A stretch of DNA of 32,047 nt from Desulfobacterales bacterium (GTDB lineage Bacteria; Desulfobacterota; Desulfobacteria; Desulfobacterales; JAHEIW01). The first letter of the stretch is position 1. Every line of letters begins with the position of its first letter. A model generated the notes under the pieces. The model saw only the letters and a list, made by a program, of their open reading frames with translations, ran no database searches and was not told the origin of the DNA. The stretch is taken from the NCBI GenBank assembly GCA_020353355.1, contig CP070694.1:4841828-4873874 (forward strand). Reading direction: 5' to 3'. The translations under genes were made by a program, and so were the position numbers. This document shows positions 17,272 through 25,170 of this stretch, piece after piece.

Positions 17272-18651
17272 ATGCATCTTGATCTTCTAGTTGAAAACGG
17301 CATCCTGGTGATACCGAAAACAGGTCTGTTTAGAGGGTGTCTCGGTATTCAGGAAGGCAAGATTGTCGGCCTGTATGATAGCCCTGAAGGATTATCAGCC
17401 CGGGAAAAGATCGATGCCGGCGGGCGTTATATCCTGCCGGGATTGGTTGAGCCGCATGTCCACTATGGCTACCGAGGCAACCTCCAGGGACACTTTCAAA
17501 CGGAGACCGCCTCTGCAGCCCTGGGGGGCATCACGACCGTGATCCCATTCTATCGAGATATTGAAAATCCAACCGGCCTTTATGAGAACATACCGTCTAT
17601 TAAGAAACTGGGAGAGGCGCAGGCTTATATCGATTTCTCCTTGCACTTGCTGCTGATTACTCGCAGGCAGCTGCTGAACGTGAAGAAATACTTTTATGAA
17701 TTCGGCATACCATCCTTTAAATTTTACATGGCCTATAAAGGAGAAGATGCCAAATCCATTGGTCTGGTCGGAAACGAGACCGATGATGGGTTTCTGTTTG
17801 AGGCCTTCTCAACATTGGCAGGCATCCCCGGCGCCATGGCCTGTGTGCATGCCGAGAACATTGAGATTATCTTGCCGCTCATCAAGCAATTTAAAGAACA
17901 GAATAAAGATGGGTTGAGCGTTTGGTCGGAATGTCGCCCAAATCTTTCCGAATGGGAAAGTGTGCGTCGCGCCGTCACCTTCGCCGGTGTGGCCGGGTGC
18001 CCTCTGTATGTTGCCCACCTCTCAGCACGGGAATCCGTCAAAGCGGCGAAGATATTAAAAACGAAATATAAAAATCTTTTTTTCGAGACCTGCCCCCATT
18101 ACCTGACGTTCACGAAAGATGCACCCCTCGGAAATCTTGCCAAAGTAAATCCGCCCCTTCGGGATTCAGCGGATATCGATGCCCTTTGGCGGGGCATCGC
18201 CGACGGCGTAATTGATACCATGGGATCAGACCATTGTCCCTTCCGGCAAGAAGACAAACAAGGCCGGATATGGGATGCAAAAACGGGCTTTCCGGGCAGT
18301 GCGACCCTGCTTCCCGTGCTGCTCAATGAGGGGGTTCACAAAAGGGGGATGGCGCTTGCAAAAATTGCGGAGATCACCTCGTACAACCCTGCCAGGATTT
18401 TTCATCTTTTTCCCCAAAAAGGAACGCTTCAGGTTGGAAGCGACGCCGATCTGTGTATCCTGGATCTGTCTTTGAGCAAGGTGGTCCACCACCAAGATCT
18501 GCGGTCTTATTCCGATTTCTCTCTCTATGAGGGATGGACCCTGAAGGGATGGCCCGTGATGACCATGGTGAGAGGGCAAGTTGTTATGAAAGATGGACAA
18601 ATCATCGGCTCACCGGGATATGGACGATTTATTGAGGGCCGATTTACTTGA
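17272..18651 (+). CDS. Hydantoinase/dihydropyrimidinase-like amidohydrolase (second copy)
   Basis: A full-length cyclic amidohydrolase, 459 residues, of the D-hydantoinase/dihydropyrimidinase group, expected to open a cyclic amide, imide or ureide ring using a binuclear metal centre. Metal ligands and catalytic residues are in place: His62 and His64 ('EPHVHYG'), Lys150 ('PSFKFYMAYKG', normally carboxylated), His193 ('CVHAEN'), His249 ('YVAHLSA') and Asp320 ('MGSDHCPF'). It closely resembles the truncated gene at the window start, with the same 'YEGWTLKGWPV' C-terminal part. It follows the importer genes after a hairpin, so uptake and ring opening may be co-transcribed. Assignment to one substrate (dihydrouracil, hydantoin, imide) is not possible by eye. 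Confidence 0.92.
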   Translation: MHLDLLVENGILVIPKTGLFRGCLGIQEGKIVGLYDSPEGLSAREKIDAGGRYILPGLVEPHVHYGYRGNLQGHFQTETASAALGGITTVIPFYRDIENPTGLYENIPSIKKLGEAQAYIDFSLHLLLITRRQLLNVKKYFYEFGIPSFKFYMAYKGEDAKSIGLVGNETDDGFLFEAFSTLAGIPGAMACVHAENIEIILPLIKQFKEQNKDGLSVWSECRPNLSEWESVRRAVTFAGVAGCPLYVAHLSARESVKAAKILKTKYKNLFFETCPHYLTFTKDAPLGNLAKVNPPLRDSADIDALWRGIADGVIDTMGSDHCPFRQEDKQGRIWDAKTGFPGSATLLPVLLNEGVHKRGMALAKIAEITSYNPARIFHLFPQKGTLQVGSDADLCILDLSLSKVVHHQDLRSYSDFSLYEGWTLKGWPVMTMVRGQVVMKDGQIIGSPGYGRFIEGRFT

Positions 18652-18702
18652 TCCTCATGAGTATGATGGTCATCGAACAGTTAAAAAAGGAGCAGCATAA
18701 AC

Positions 18703-19509
18703 ATGGCGTATATTACCGGTAACGATGGCAAAAAGATTTGGTACGATATTGTTGGTAAAGGCGATCCGCTGGTGCTGATCGGTGGCAGCAGCCTCGTACA
18801 CAGACAGTGGGACTTTATGGTGCCCATACTTCAGGATCACTTCAAAGTCATTCTCTACGATCAAAGAGGCGCCGGCCTTTCAGACAGAACGCCGCAAGGC
18901 GTCAGCGTTGAACAATGGGCCGACGACCTCAGGTTTATTCTCGACGAAAACGGCATAAAGCAAACGCACATATTTGGCACCTCCAATGGTTCGTTTATCG
19001 TTATTCGTTTTGCCGCCAAGTACCCTGACAGAACGGCGAGTATTATCCACTACGGTATGCACAAGTTGACGGATCAATCGAGTAAGATGTGCAGAATCGG
19101 CGAGAAAATCGTGGATGAATTTGGTGTCGGCAACGGAAGTCTGGGTGCCTATTATCTGGTTCGATTGTACGGTATGCCCGCAGCGTATGAAGCGTGGGAA
19201 ACCAACCGGTTTGAGGAAAATCTGACACCGCAGGGTTGGAAAGCCATGCATGAAGCGTTGAAGGTGGATCTGACCGATGACCTAGCAAAGATCAAAGCGC
19301 CTCAACTGCTTCTTGTAGGGGACAGCGGCTCGCTCAGCAAAGATTCCGATTATGGTTCAGGTTGGAAAGATGCCAAAAGATTGGGCGCTAACGTTGAAGT
19401 GGCCGTCATACATGGCGCGGAAGGGACTTATTGTGTGATTACCCACCCCGCTGAGGTTTCCAAGGAAGTGGTACGGTTCCTGAAAAAAGCCCCGATCAGC
19501 ATTGAATGA
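18703..19509 (+). CDS. Alpha/beta hydrolase with altered His position
   Basis: A 268-residue single-domain alpha/beta-fold hydrolase. The oxyanion and strand motifs are visible: 'PLVLIGGSS' near 22-30, 'LYDQRGAGLSD' at 51-61, the nucleophile elbow Gly-Thr-Ser94-Asn-Gly, and the acid Asp207 in 'LLLVGDSGS'. In relatives the catalytic His sits in a 'GAGH' turn before '.HPEE'; here that stretch reads 'HGAEGTYCVITHPAEV', so the usual His is absent and only His248 is nearby. The protein may use a different His or not be a classic esterase. A ribosome site (AAAAGGAG) precedes the ATG at 18703. It lies between the second hydantoinase gene and the second EthD-like gene, and could hydrolyse a lactone, ester or C-C bond in the pathway. 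Confidence 0.85.
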   Translation: MAYITGNDGKKIWYDIVGKGDPLVLIGGSSLVHRQWDFMVPILQDHFKVILYDQRGAGLSDRTPQGVSVEQWADDLRFILDENGIKQTHIFGTSNGSFIVIRFAAKYPDRTASIIHYGMHKLTDQSSKMCRIGEKIVDEFGVGNGSLGAYYLVRLYGMPAAYEAWETNRFEENLTPQGWKAMHEALKVDLTDDLAKIKAPQLLLVGDSGSLSKDSDYGSGWKDAKRLGANVEVAVIHGAEGTYCVITHPAEVSKEVVRFLKKAPISIE

Positions 19510-19595
19510 ATTGGAGCGAAGATTTCGATCAATGCCCCATCAGAATCTTCGCGGAGGCCGAAGAACGGGCAGGGAGGATTCAAAGAGGTGACGAG

Positions 19596-19916
19596 ATGGT
19601 CAAAGCAATATTGGGATATGACATCATGCCCGGCATGACGGTTGCAGCATACGAGCAATGGCTCAGGGAGATCCACATTCCAGACCTGTGCCGAGTCCCG
19701 GGTTTACGAAAAATCGTGTTTAACACGGTTAGAGATATTGTTCAGGGCGAAACCACGTTTTACCGGATTGCCGAACTTCATTACGATGATATGCCATCCT
19801 TTGAAAAGGCTATGAAATGGAGGAAGCAGAATCCTGTTTCCGATGAAAGGAGCCCCAAAGGCAAAACAGACTTCAAATTCTACGTCGTGTGTGAAACAGA
19901 AGAAATAAATGTCTAA
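19596..19916 (+). CDS. EthD-like / dimeric alpha-beta barrel small protein
   Basis: A 106-residue protein with the pattern of the EthD/dimeric alpha+beta barrel group: an opening strand 'MVKAILGYDIMPGM', then 'YEQWLREIHIPDLCRVPGLRKIVFN', and a closing strand 'DFKFYVVCE'. The frame is open back to an ATG at 19506 that overlaps the previous stop codon, but the first 30 residues look unstructured; ATG 19596 has GAGGTG five bases before it and starts exactly at the domain. It follows the alpha/beta hydrolase gene closely. Role unknown; such proteins can bind or isomerise small carbonyl compounds. Confidence 0.75.
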   Translation: MVKAILGYDIMPGMTVAAYEQWLREIHIPDLCRVPGLRKIVFNTVRDIVQGETTFYRIAELHYDDMPSFEKAMKWRKQNPVSDERSPKGKTDFKFYVVCETEEINV

Positions 19917-19985
19917 CCCCAATTGAAATTGCGAGTTATTGGTCTAGATTAAGGGTTAATCGTTTATTAATAAGGAGGCGTGAAT

Positions 19986-21446
19986 ATGCTCACCTATGAT
20001 TTGGTTGTTAAAGGCGGAAATGTGGTGATTCCATATGTGGGTGTCCAGAGGGCGGACATTGGTATCAAAGGCGAAAAAATCGCTGCGATCGACACGGAAA
20101 TTGCCGATAAGAATGCCGCCAAAATCATTGATGCCACCAACCGCCATGTGTTTCCAGGTGCCGTAGATTCTCATTTTCATATCGGTATCTATCGGCCCCT
20201 GGCGGAAGATGCCGTCAGCGAATCTACATCAGCGGCTTCCGGCGGTGTGACCACCATCTTGAGTTATTTCCGAACCGGTCAGGATTATCTGAACAAAATT
20301 GGTCCCTTTCGTGAAATTTTACCCGAACTGCTGGAACTTTCTGAAAAATCTTTTCTGACCGATTACGGGTACCATCTGGCCTGTATGACCGAAGAACAGA
20401 TTGAAGAAATTGAATGGCTCGTCAAAGAGGGCGGGGTTTCGACACTGAAATACTATATGTTCTATAAATTGCTTACGCTGGCCGGCGCCACTCCGGAGGC
20501 CAACAATTATCTCATGATCAACAATCCGGTGGATTTCGGTTTTCTCTACCGATTTATGAAAGAAGTTGGACGGGTGAACCAACTCTATAAGGAATATGGG
20601 ACCGTCAGCCTCAGTATTCATTGTGAAAATCCTGAGATTATTAGAGCGACACAGGCGGAAGTTAAAGCGAATCCGAGTGGTGTGCCCATGAAAGACTACA
20701 GCGATGCCCGGCCGCCATGGCAGGAGGAGTTGGCAATCAACGAAGCAGCCATCATAGCCAGACATACCGGCTGTCCGGTTAACCTGCTGCATTTAAGCAG
20801 TCAAAAAGCAGTAGAAGCTGCCATCGACGTGAGCCAACGTTATCCGGAGATTGATTTTCTGCTTGAGGGCACTCTGCATCATTTAGGGCTTTCCAATGAA
20901 ATGGCCCTCGACCAAAGGGCTAAAGTGAATCCGCCGATCCGCAGCAATAAAGATGTTCAGTTCCTATGGAACGCGGTGGTCGACGATATGATTAAGACGG
21001 TCGTCAGCGATCACGCCTGTGCCACGCTTGAAAAGAAAAAAGGAGACCTTTGGACATCACTTCCCGGATTTGGCGGCACCTCCTTGATGTTTCCCGTCCT
21101 CATTACAGAAGGCTATCATAAACGCGGTCTGCCTTTGCATCGAATTGCAGAGCTTAGCTCCGCCAACCCGGCTCAGCACCATAATTTATACCCCAAGAAA
21201 GGGGCCGTGATGGTGGGCAGTGATGCCGATCTGGCCATCGTTGACATAAACGCACAAAAAGAAGTTACCCTGGAAAATCTGTACACCGCTCAGGAGTTCA
21301 GCCCAGAAGCGGGTATGAAATTTAACGGATGGACTGAAACCACGATACTGAGAGGCAAGCTGATCTTTGAAAAGGGAAAGGTTAGGGGACAACCCGGTGA
21401 CGGGAAATACATAAAGAGGCCGGTGAACTTGCATCACCCGCAATGA
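19986..21446 (+). CDS. Hydantoinase/dihydroorotase-like amidohydrolase (third, divergent copy)
   Basis: A third cyclic amidohydrolase, 486 residues from ATG 19986, which has GGAGG seven bases upstream (a GTG at 19980 is too close). The metal site is complete: His63 and His65 ('VDSHFHIGIY'), Lys155 ('STLKYYMFYK'), His212 ('SIHCENPE'), His269 ('NLLHLSSQ') and Asp342 ('VVSDHACA'). It differs from the other two: a longer segment between the lysine and the first ring histidine (residues about 160-212), 'LEGTLHHLGLS' in place of 'FETCPHYLTF', and a different C-terminus. It therefore probably acts on another substrate or another step. It is followed by the GntR-type regulator gene in the same direction. 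Confidence 0.9.
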   Translation: MLTYDLVVKGGNVVIPYVGVQRADIGIKGEKIAAIDTEIADKNAAKIIDATNRHVFPGAVDSHFHIGIYRPLAEDAVSESTSAASGGVTTILSYFRTGQDYLNKIGPFREILPELLELSEKSFLTDYGYHLACMTEEQIEEIEWLVKEGGVSTLKYYMFYKLLTLAGATPEANNYLMINNPVDFGFLYRFMKEVGRVNQLYKEYGTVSLSIHCENPEIIRATQAEVKANPSGVPMKDYSDARPPWQEELAINEAAIIARHTGCPVNLLHLSSQKAVEAAIDVSQRYPEIDFLLEGTLHHLGLSNEMALDQRAKVNPPIRSNKDVQFLWNAVVDDMIKTVVSDHACATLEKKKGDLWTSLPGFGGTSLMFPVLITEGYHKRGLPLHRIAELSSANPAQHHNLYPKKGAVMVGSDADLAIVDINAQKEVTLENLYTAQEFSPEAGMKFNGWTETTILRGKLIFEKGKVRGQPGDGKYIKRPVNLHHPQ

Positions 21447-21495
21447 TGATGAGGCTTCAGGGATTGAGATGACATATACCTAAAGGAGGTCGCGA

Positions 21496-21549
21496 TTGCA
21501 AGCATCGATAGTTGCTCAGACAGTCAAAAGGATGGGAAATTATGCTTAA
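21496..21549 (+). promoter_or_regulatory. Possible 17-codon leader ORF overlapping the regulator start
   Basis: A very good ribosome site (AAAGGAGGT, 21482-21490) is followed five bases later by a TTG at 21496. It begins a 17-codon frame ending with TAA at 21547-21549, just past the ATG (21542) of the regulator gene. The regulator's own site is weaker (AAAAGGA). Translation of this mini-ORF could couple to or limit regulator synthesis. It may also be chance. Confidence 0.25.
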
Positions 21550-22300
21550 AGAAAAAGGAATTCCCCTCTATTATCAGGTTGAGACCGTTCTTCGCAACAA
21601 GATCCTTTCCGGAGAACTCCCCCCAACCTTTGCGTTGCCCAGCGAAGACGCCTTGGCTGAGGAGTATCAGGTAAGTCGCATCACCATCCGGCAGGCTCTT
21701 TCGTTGTTGGAGAAAGACGGTCTTGTGGTACGCAAAAGGGGCAAAGGAACCTTTGTCTCAGAAAAAGCGGCAATCCCCCAGTCTCCGAAATGGAACGGTT
21801 CCATGGAAGACCTGATCCTCATGGGGATAAAGACAACGACCGACGTCTTGGATATGTCTGACATTGATCCACCTGAAATCATCAAAAAAAGATTAAAGCT
21901 CGCAGAAGGGACTCAAGTTCTACGCATCGAAAAGATCAGATTGGTGGAGCAGAGCCCTTTTTCCCATGTGGTAAACTATCTTCCTGCAGACATCGGACGA
22001 AAAATAACCCCGGGTGATCTTGCCATAAAACCCTTGCTCATGATCCTGGAAGACAATCTGGGGCTGGTTGCCGCCAGGGCGGTGCAAACCGTCGAAGCCA
22101 CCATCGCAGATTCGCGGACTGCATCCCTTCTCGAAATCCGGGTCGGCGATCCCTTGCTCAAAGTTGAAAGGGTGGTTTACGGCCCGGATCGAAGGCCGAT
22201 TGAATACGTGTCCGTCCTTTACAGGGCTGACAGGTATTTTTTTACCGTCAAGCTCAAAAGGAAACGATCCAAGAAATCGGTGGGGTGGCAGACCGTTTAA
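21542..22300 (+). CDS. GntR-family (HutC/UTRA type) transcriptional regulator
   Basis: A 252-residue DNA-binding regulator. The N-terminal winged helix-turn-helix (about 8-75) reads 'IPLYYQVETVLRNKILSGEL...LPSEDALAEEYQVSRITIRQALSLLEKDGLVVRKRGKGTFV', the GntR signature. The rest (about 95-240) is a UTRA ligand-binding domain, with 'EGTQVLRIEKIRLVEQSPFSHVVNYLP' and 'DRRPIEYVSVLYRADRYFFTVKL'. That makes it HutC-like; such proteins sense small metabolites of catabolic pathways, often as repressors. ATG 21542 was chosen over a TTG ten codons upstream. Its position between the ring-opening genes and the CoA-dependent genes suggests it controls one or both sets. Confidence 0.92.
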   Translation: MLKEKGIPLYYQVETVLRNKILSGELPPTFALPSEDALAEEYQVSRITIRQALSLLEKDGLVVRKRGKGTFVSEKAAIPQSPKWNGSMEDLILMGIKTTTDVLDMSDIDPPEIIKKRLKLAEGTQVLRIEKIRLVEQSPFSHVVNYLPADIGRKITPGDLAIKPLLMILEDNLGLVAARAVQTVEATIADSRTASLLEIRVGDPLLKVERVVYGPDRRPIEYVSVLYRADRYFFTVKLKRKRSKKSVGWQTV

Positions 22301-22346
22301 TAATTATAACAATAATATGTTTAAATTTAAAAAGTTAAAAGGATGA

Positions 22347-23273
22347 ATGATGATGATGACGTATCCGAAAGATGTCGTTGTGGAGGAACAGGGTCTGCGT
22401 GACGGTTTGCAGAGTGAAAAAACCATTGTCCCGACGGAAAAAAAGCTGGAGCTGATCAAAGCCGTCGTTGAGGCCGGTGTGAAAAGGGTGCAGGTAGCCT
22501 CTTTCGTCCATCCCAAGCTTATTCCCCAAATGGCCGATGCCGAGGAAGTTTGCAAGCGGTTGCCTCAGGTTAATGGTGTTCTTTTCAGTGGTTTCGTCCT
22601 GAACACCAAAGGCATTGAAAGGGCAGCCAAGGCAGGGCTCACGCATGTGGCCGCATCCATTTCCGCCAGCGATACCCACAGTCGCAAAAATGCCAATGCC
22701 TCTCGGGAGGAGGCCGAAAAGAGATTTGCCGAAATGGTAAAGGTCGGCAAGGAACACGGATTAACCATTCGCAGTGGTCTCCAGTGCGTTTTCGGGTGCC
22801 GGTTTGAAGGTAAAATAGATTCGAAGGTTGTCCTGGACATGGTCAAAAAACAGCTCGATCTTGGCATCGATGAAGTTGCCCTGGCCGATTCCACCGGCAT
22901 GGCAAATCCGCGTTCCATCCAGGAAATTTCCACCAAAGCTGTTGAATTGGCCGGCGACAGGCATGTTTTTTTACACCTGCATGATACGGAAGGCAAGGGT
23001 CTGGCCAATGTTCTGGCCGCCCTGGCGGTCGGCATAACTCATTTTGATACGGCCTTTGGCGGCATGGGAGGCTGCCCGTTCATCAAAGGCGCTTCGGGCA
23101 ACATCTCAACCGAGGATCTCGTTTTTATGCTGCGCCAGATGGGAATTGAAACCGGAATAGATGTTGGCAGACTCTCTGCCGTCAGTCGATCCCTGGAGGA
23201 TTTTTTTGGCAAGCGCTTTTCGGGGAAAATGCATCGGGTCATGGAAAGAGACGATATAAAAATCGTTTACTGA
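22347..23273 (+). CDS. HMG-CoA lyase-like (DRE-TIM) acyl-CoA lyase
   Basis: This is a TIM-barrel lyase of the 3-hydroxy-3-methylglutaryl-CoA lyase type, 308 residues. Landmarks are 'EEQGLRDGLQSE' (14-24; catalytic Arg-Asp), 'VASFVHPKLIPQMAD' (49-63), the metal-binding His-Leu-His at 209-211 ('LHLHDT'), and the 'GGCPFIKGASGN' loop with Cys242 and Asn251. HMG-CoA lyases also cleave related 3-hydroxy-acyl-CoAs such as citramalyl-CoA, so with the adjacent LeuCD-like hydratase and CoA-transferase a retro-aldol cleavage of a branched malyl-CoA is a good guess. The gene begins with four ATG codons in a row (22347-22358) after AAAAGGA; the exact start is uncertain by a few residues. A 46-base A+T-rich gap separates it from the regulator gene. 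Confidence 0.9.
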   Translation: MMMMTYPKDVVVEEQGLRDGLQSEKTIVPTEKKLELIKAVVEAGVKRVQVASFVHPKLIPQMADAEEVCKRLPQVNGVLFSGFVLNTKGIERAAKAGLTHVAASISASDTHSRKNANASREEAEKRFAEMVKVGKEHGLTIRSGLQCVFGCRFEGKIDSKVVLDMVKKQLDLGIDEVALADSTGMANPRSIQEISTKAVELAGDRHVFLHLHDTEGKGLANVLAALAVGITHFDTAFGGMGGCPFIKGASGNISTEDLVFMLRQMGIETGIDVGRLSAVSRSLEDFFGKRFSGKMHRVMERDDIKIVY

Positions 23274-23322
23274 CGGGGTAGGGCAGAATTTTTATATTCC
23301 AGGGCCGGCTGAGACAAGACAA

Positions 23323-24555
23323 ATGGGACAGACCATTGTTGAGAAAATCATATCAGCGCACGCCGCAAAAAATGTCCATCAGGGTGAGATCGTCATCGTT
23401 GCGGTAGACGGCGCCATGGCTTCCGATACGACGGCTCCCCTTGCGATCACGTCATTTCGGGCTATGGGGGGCAAGGCTGTTTGGGATCCGGACAAGTGCT
23501 TTCTTGTCATTGATCATGCCGCGCCTGCACCGAACGAAAGAATTTCCAACCTGCACGTCCTGATGCGGGAGTTTGCCGCCGAACAACACTGTAAGCTCTT
23601 TGAAGCCGGCGAGGGCATCTGTCATCAGCTGATGATTGAAAAGAATATTGTACGCCCCGGACATATCTTCATCGGTGCCGACTCCCATTCCTGTGCCTAT
23701 GGGGCGATAGATGCTCTCGGGGCCGGCGTTGGTTCCACCGATCTGGCGGCGGTGTGGCTTACCGGTAAGATTTGGCTGAAAGTCCCCAGGACCATTAAAA
23801 TAGAACTAATCGGTAAAATTCCGATGGGGATTCAGGGCAAGGATCTGATTCTCGACGTCATCGGGAAAACCGGAATTGCCGGAGCAACCTATCAGGCCAT
23901 GGAGTTTTGCGGTCCAGCCGTGTCCGCTTTGTCCCTTTCCGGCAGAATTAGCATGGCCAATATGATGATCGAAGCCGGCGCCAAAACCGGGTTTGTTCAT
24001 CCGACCGGACTGAAGCTGCCATATACCTTTACAGCGGAGCTGCCGGATGTGGAAGCCAAATATCACCGGACGATAACCATTGATGCAGCAGCAATACAGC
24101 CGATGGTCAGCCAGCCCCACTCTCCGGACAAGGTCGTAGCGGTTGATCAGGTGGCCGGCAAAAAGATTCATTACGCATTTATCGGTACCTGCGTGAACGG
24201 CCGTCTAGAAGACCTTCAGATGGCGGCCAGAATTTTAAGAGACGTGAAGATCCATCCGCATACGCGCCTTATTGTCGGGCCCGCTTCCAGGCAGGTTTTC
24301 CTGGATGCCGTAAAAGATCGTACGGTTGAAATTCTTTTAAAAGCAGGAGCGACGTTCATTCCTCCGGGGTGTGGTCCCTGTGTTGGAACTCACAGCGGCG
24401 TTCCCGGCAATGATGAGGTGGTGATCTCTACCGCCAATCGCAACTTTAAAGGAAGAATGGGAAATCCCCATGCAAAAATTTACCTCGCATCGCCGGCAAC
24501 CGTAGCTGCCTCCGCCCGAGAGGGTAAGATCGCCAATCCGCTTAAATACCTTTAA
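23323..24555 (+). CDS. Aconitase-superfamily hydro-lyase, large subunit (LeuC-like)
   Basis: The [4Fe-4S] subunit of a two-part hydro-lyase, 410 residues. The cluster ligands are Cys290 ('FIGTCVNGR'), Cys350 and Cys353 ('PPGCGPCVG'); 'FIGADSHSCAYGAIDALGAGVGSTD' (116-140) is the family's active-site stretch. It forms a complex with the product of the next gene, seven bases downstream. The family includes 3-isopropylmalate dehydratase, homoaconitase, maleate/citraconate hydratase and 2,3-dimethylmaleate hydratase. No leucine-synthesis genes (leuA, leuB) are nearby, and the neighbours are a CoA-transferase and an acyl-CoA lyase, so a catabolic hydratase of a maleate-type acid is more likely than LeuC. 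This is inference from context. Confidence 0.9.
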   Translation: MGQTIVEKIISAHAAKNVHQGEIVIVAVDGAMASDTTAPLAITSFRAMGGKAVWDPDKCFLVIDHAAPAPNERISNLHVLMREFAAEQHCKLFEAGEGICHQLMIEKNIVRPGHIFIGADSHSCAYGAIDALGAGVGSTDLAAVWLTGKIWLKVPRTIKIELIGKIPMGIQGKDLILDVIGKTGIAGATYQAMEFCGPAVSALSLSGRISMANMMIEAGAKTGFVHPTGLKLPYTFTAELPDVEAKYHRTITIDAAAIQPMVSQPHSPDKVVAVDQVAGKKIHYAFIGTCVNGRLEDLQMAARILRDVKIHPHTRLIVGPASRQVFLDAVKDRTVEILLKAGATFIPPGCGPCVGTHSGVPGNDEVVISTANRNFKGRMGNPHAKIYLASPATVAASAREGKIANPLKYL

Positions 24556-24561
24556 AAAACT

Positions 24562-25089
24562 ATGGGTCGCAAGCAAAATATTAAGATAACCGGAAAAGCG
24601 CATGTGTACGGTGACCATATCGACACGGACGCCATTATCCCCGGCAAGTATACCAAAACCCTCGATCTACAGACGTTTGCCGACCATGTGCTGGAAGATC
24701 TTGATCCCGAGTTTAAAGATAGAGTTCAGCCCGGTGACATTCTGGTGGGCGGTGAAAACTTTGGCTGTGGCTCTTCGCGTGAACAGGCCCCACTGGCCCT
24801 GAAAGTTGCAGGTGTTTCCGCCGTGATTGCCAAATACTTTGCGCGAATTTTTTTCAGAAATGCGGTCAATATCGGCCTGCCGGTTCTGGAGGTATCTGAT
24901 TTTGAAATCGCCACCGGCGATGAACTTGAGGTCGACCTCAAAGCCGGCGCGGTTGAAAATCTGACGACAGGCCGGCGCTTTAGCGCCACAAAGATGCCCC
25001 AGGTTATGATTGAAATTCTTGATGAGGGAGGGCTGGTGAACTATCTCAAAAAATACGGTGATTACCGGCTCCAGAAGGATGAGGGTTAA
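24562..25089 (+). CDS. Aconitase-superfamily hydro-lyase, small subunit (LeuD-like)
   Basis: The swivel-domain subunit, 175 residues, that completes the active site of the large subunit encoded just before it. 'GDHIDTDAIIPGKY' (17-30) and 'GENFGCGSSREQAP' (64-77) are the characteristic motifs. The ATG is six bases after the large-subunit stop, so the two are translationally linked. The loop after 'DTDAIIPGKY' that helps choose substrate in LeuD-type proteins is of the short form; its specificity cannot be deduced by eye. Confidence 0.9.
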   Translation: MGRKQNIKITGKAHVYGDHIDTDAIIPGKYTKTLDLQTFADHVLEDLDPEFKDRVQPGDILVGGENFGCGSSREQAPLALKVAGVSAVIAKYFARIFFRNAVNIGLPVLEVSDFEIATGDELEVDLKAGAVENLTTGRRFSATKMPQVMIEILDEGGLVNYLKKYGDYRLQKDEG

Positions 25090-25170
25090 GAGGTAAAGAC
25101 CATCTCTGCGCGAAAACCCGATTTACTGAGGGTAATTATTTTTTCTAGATTTGGAGAGGAGATCAACATC

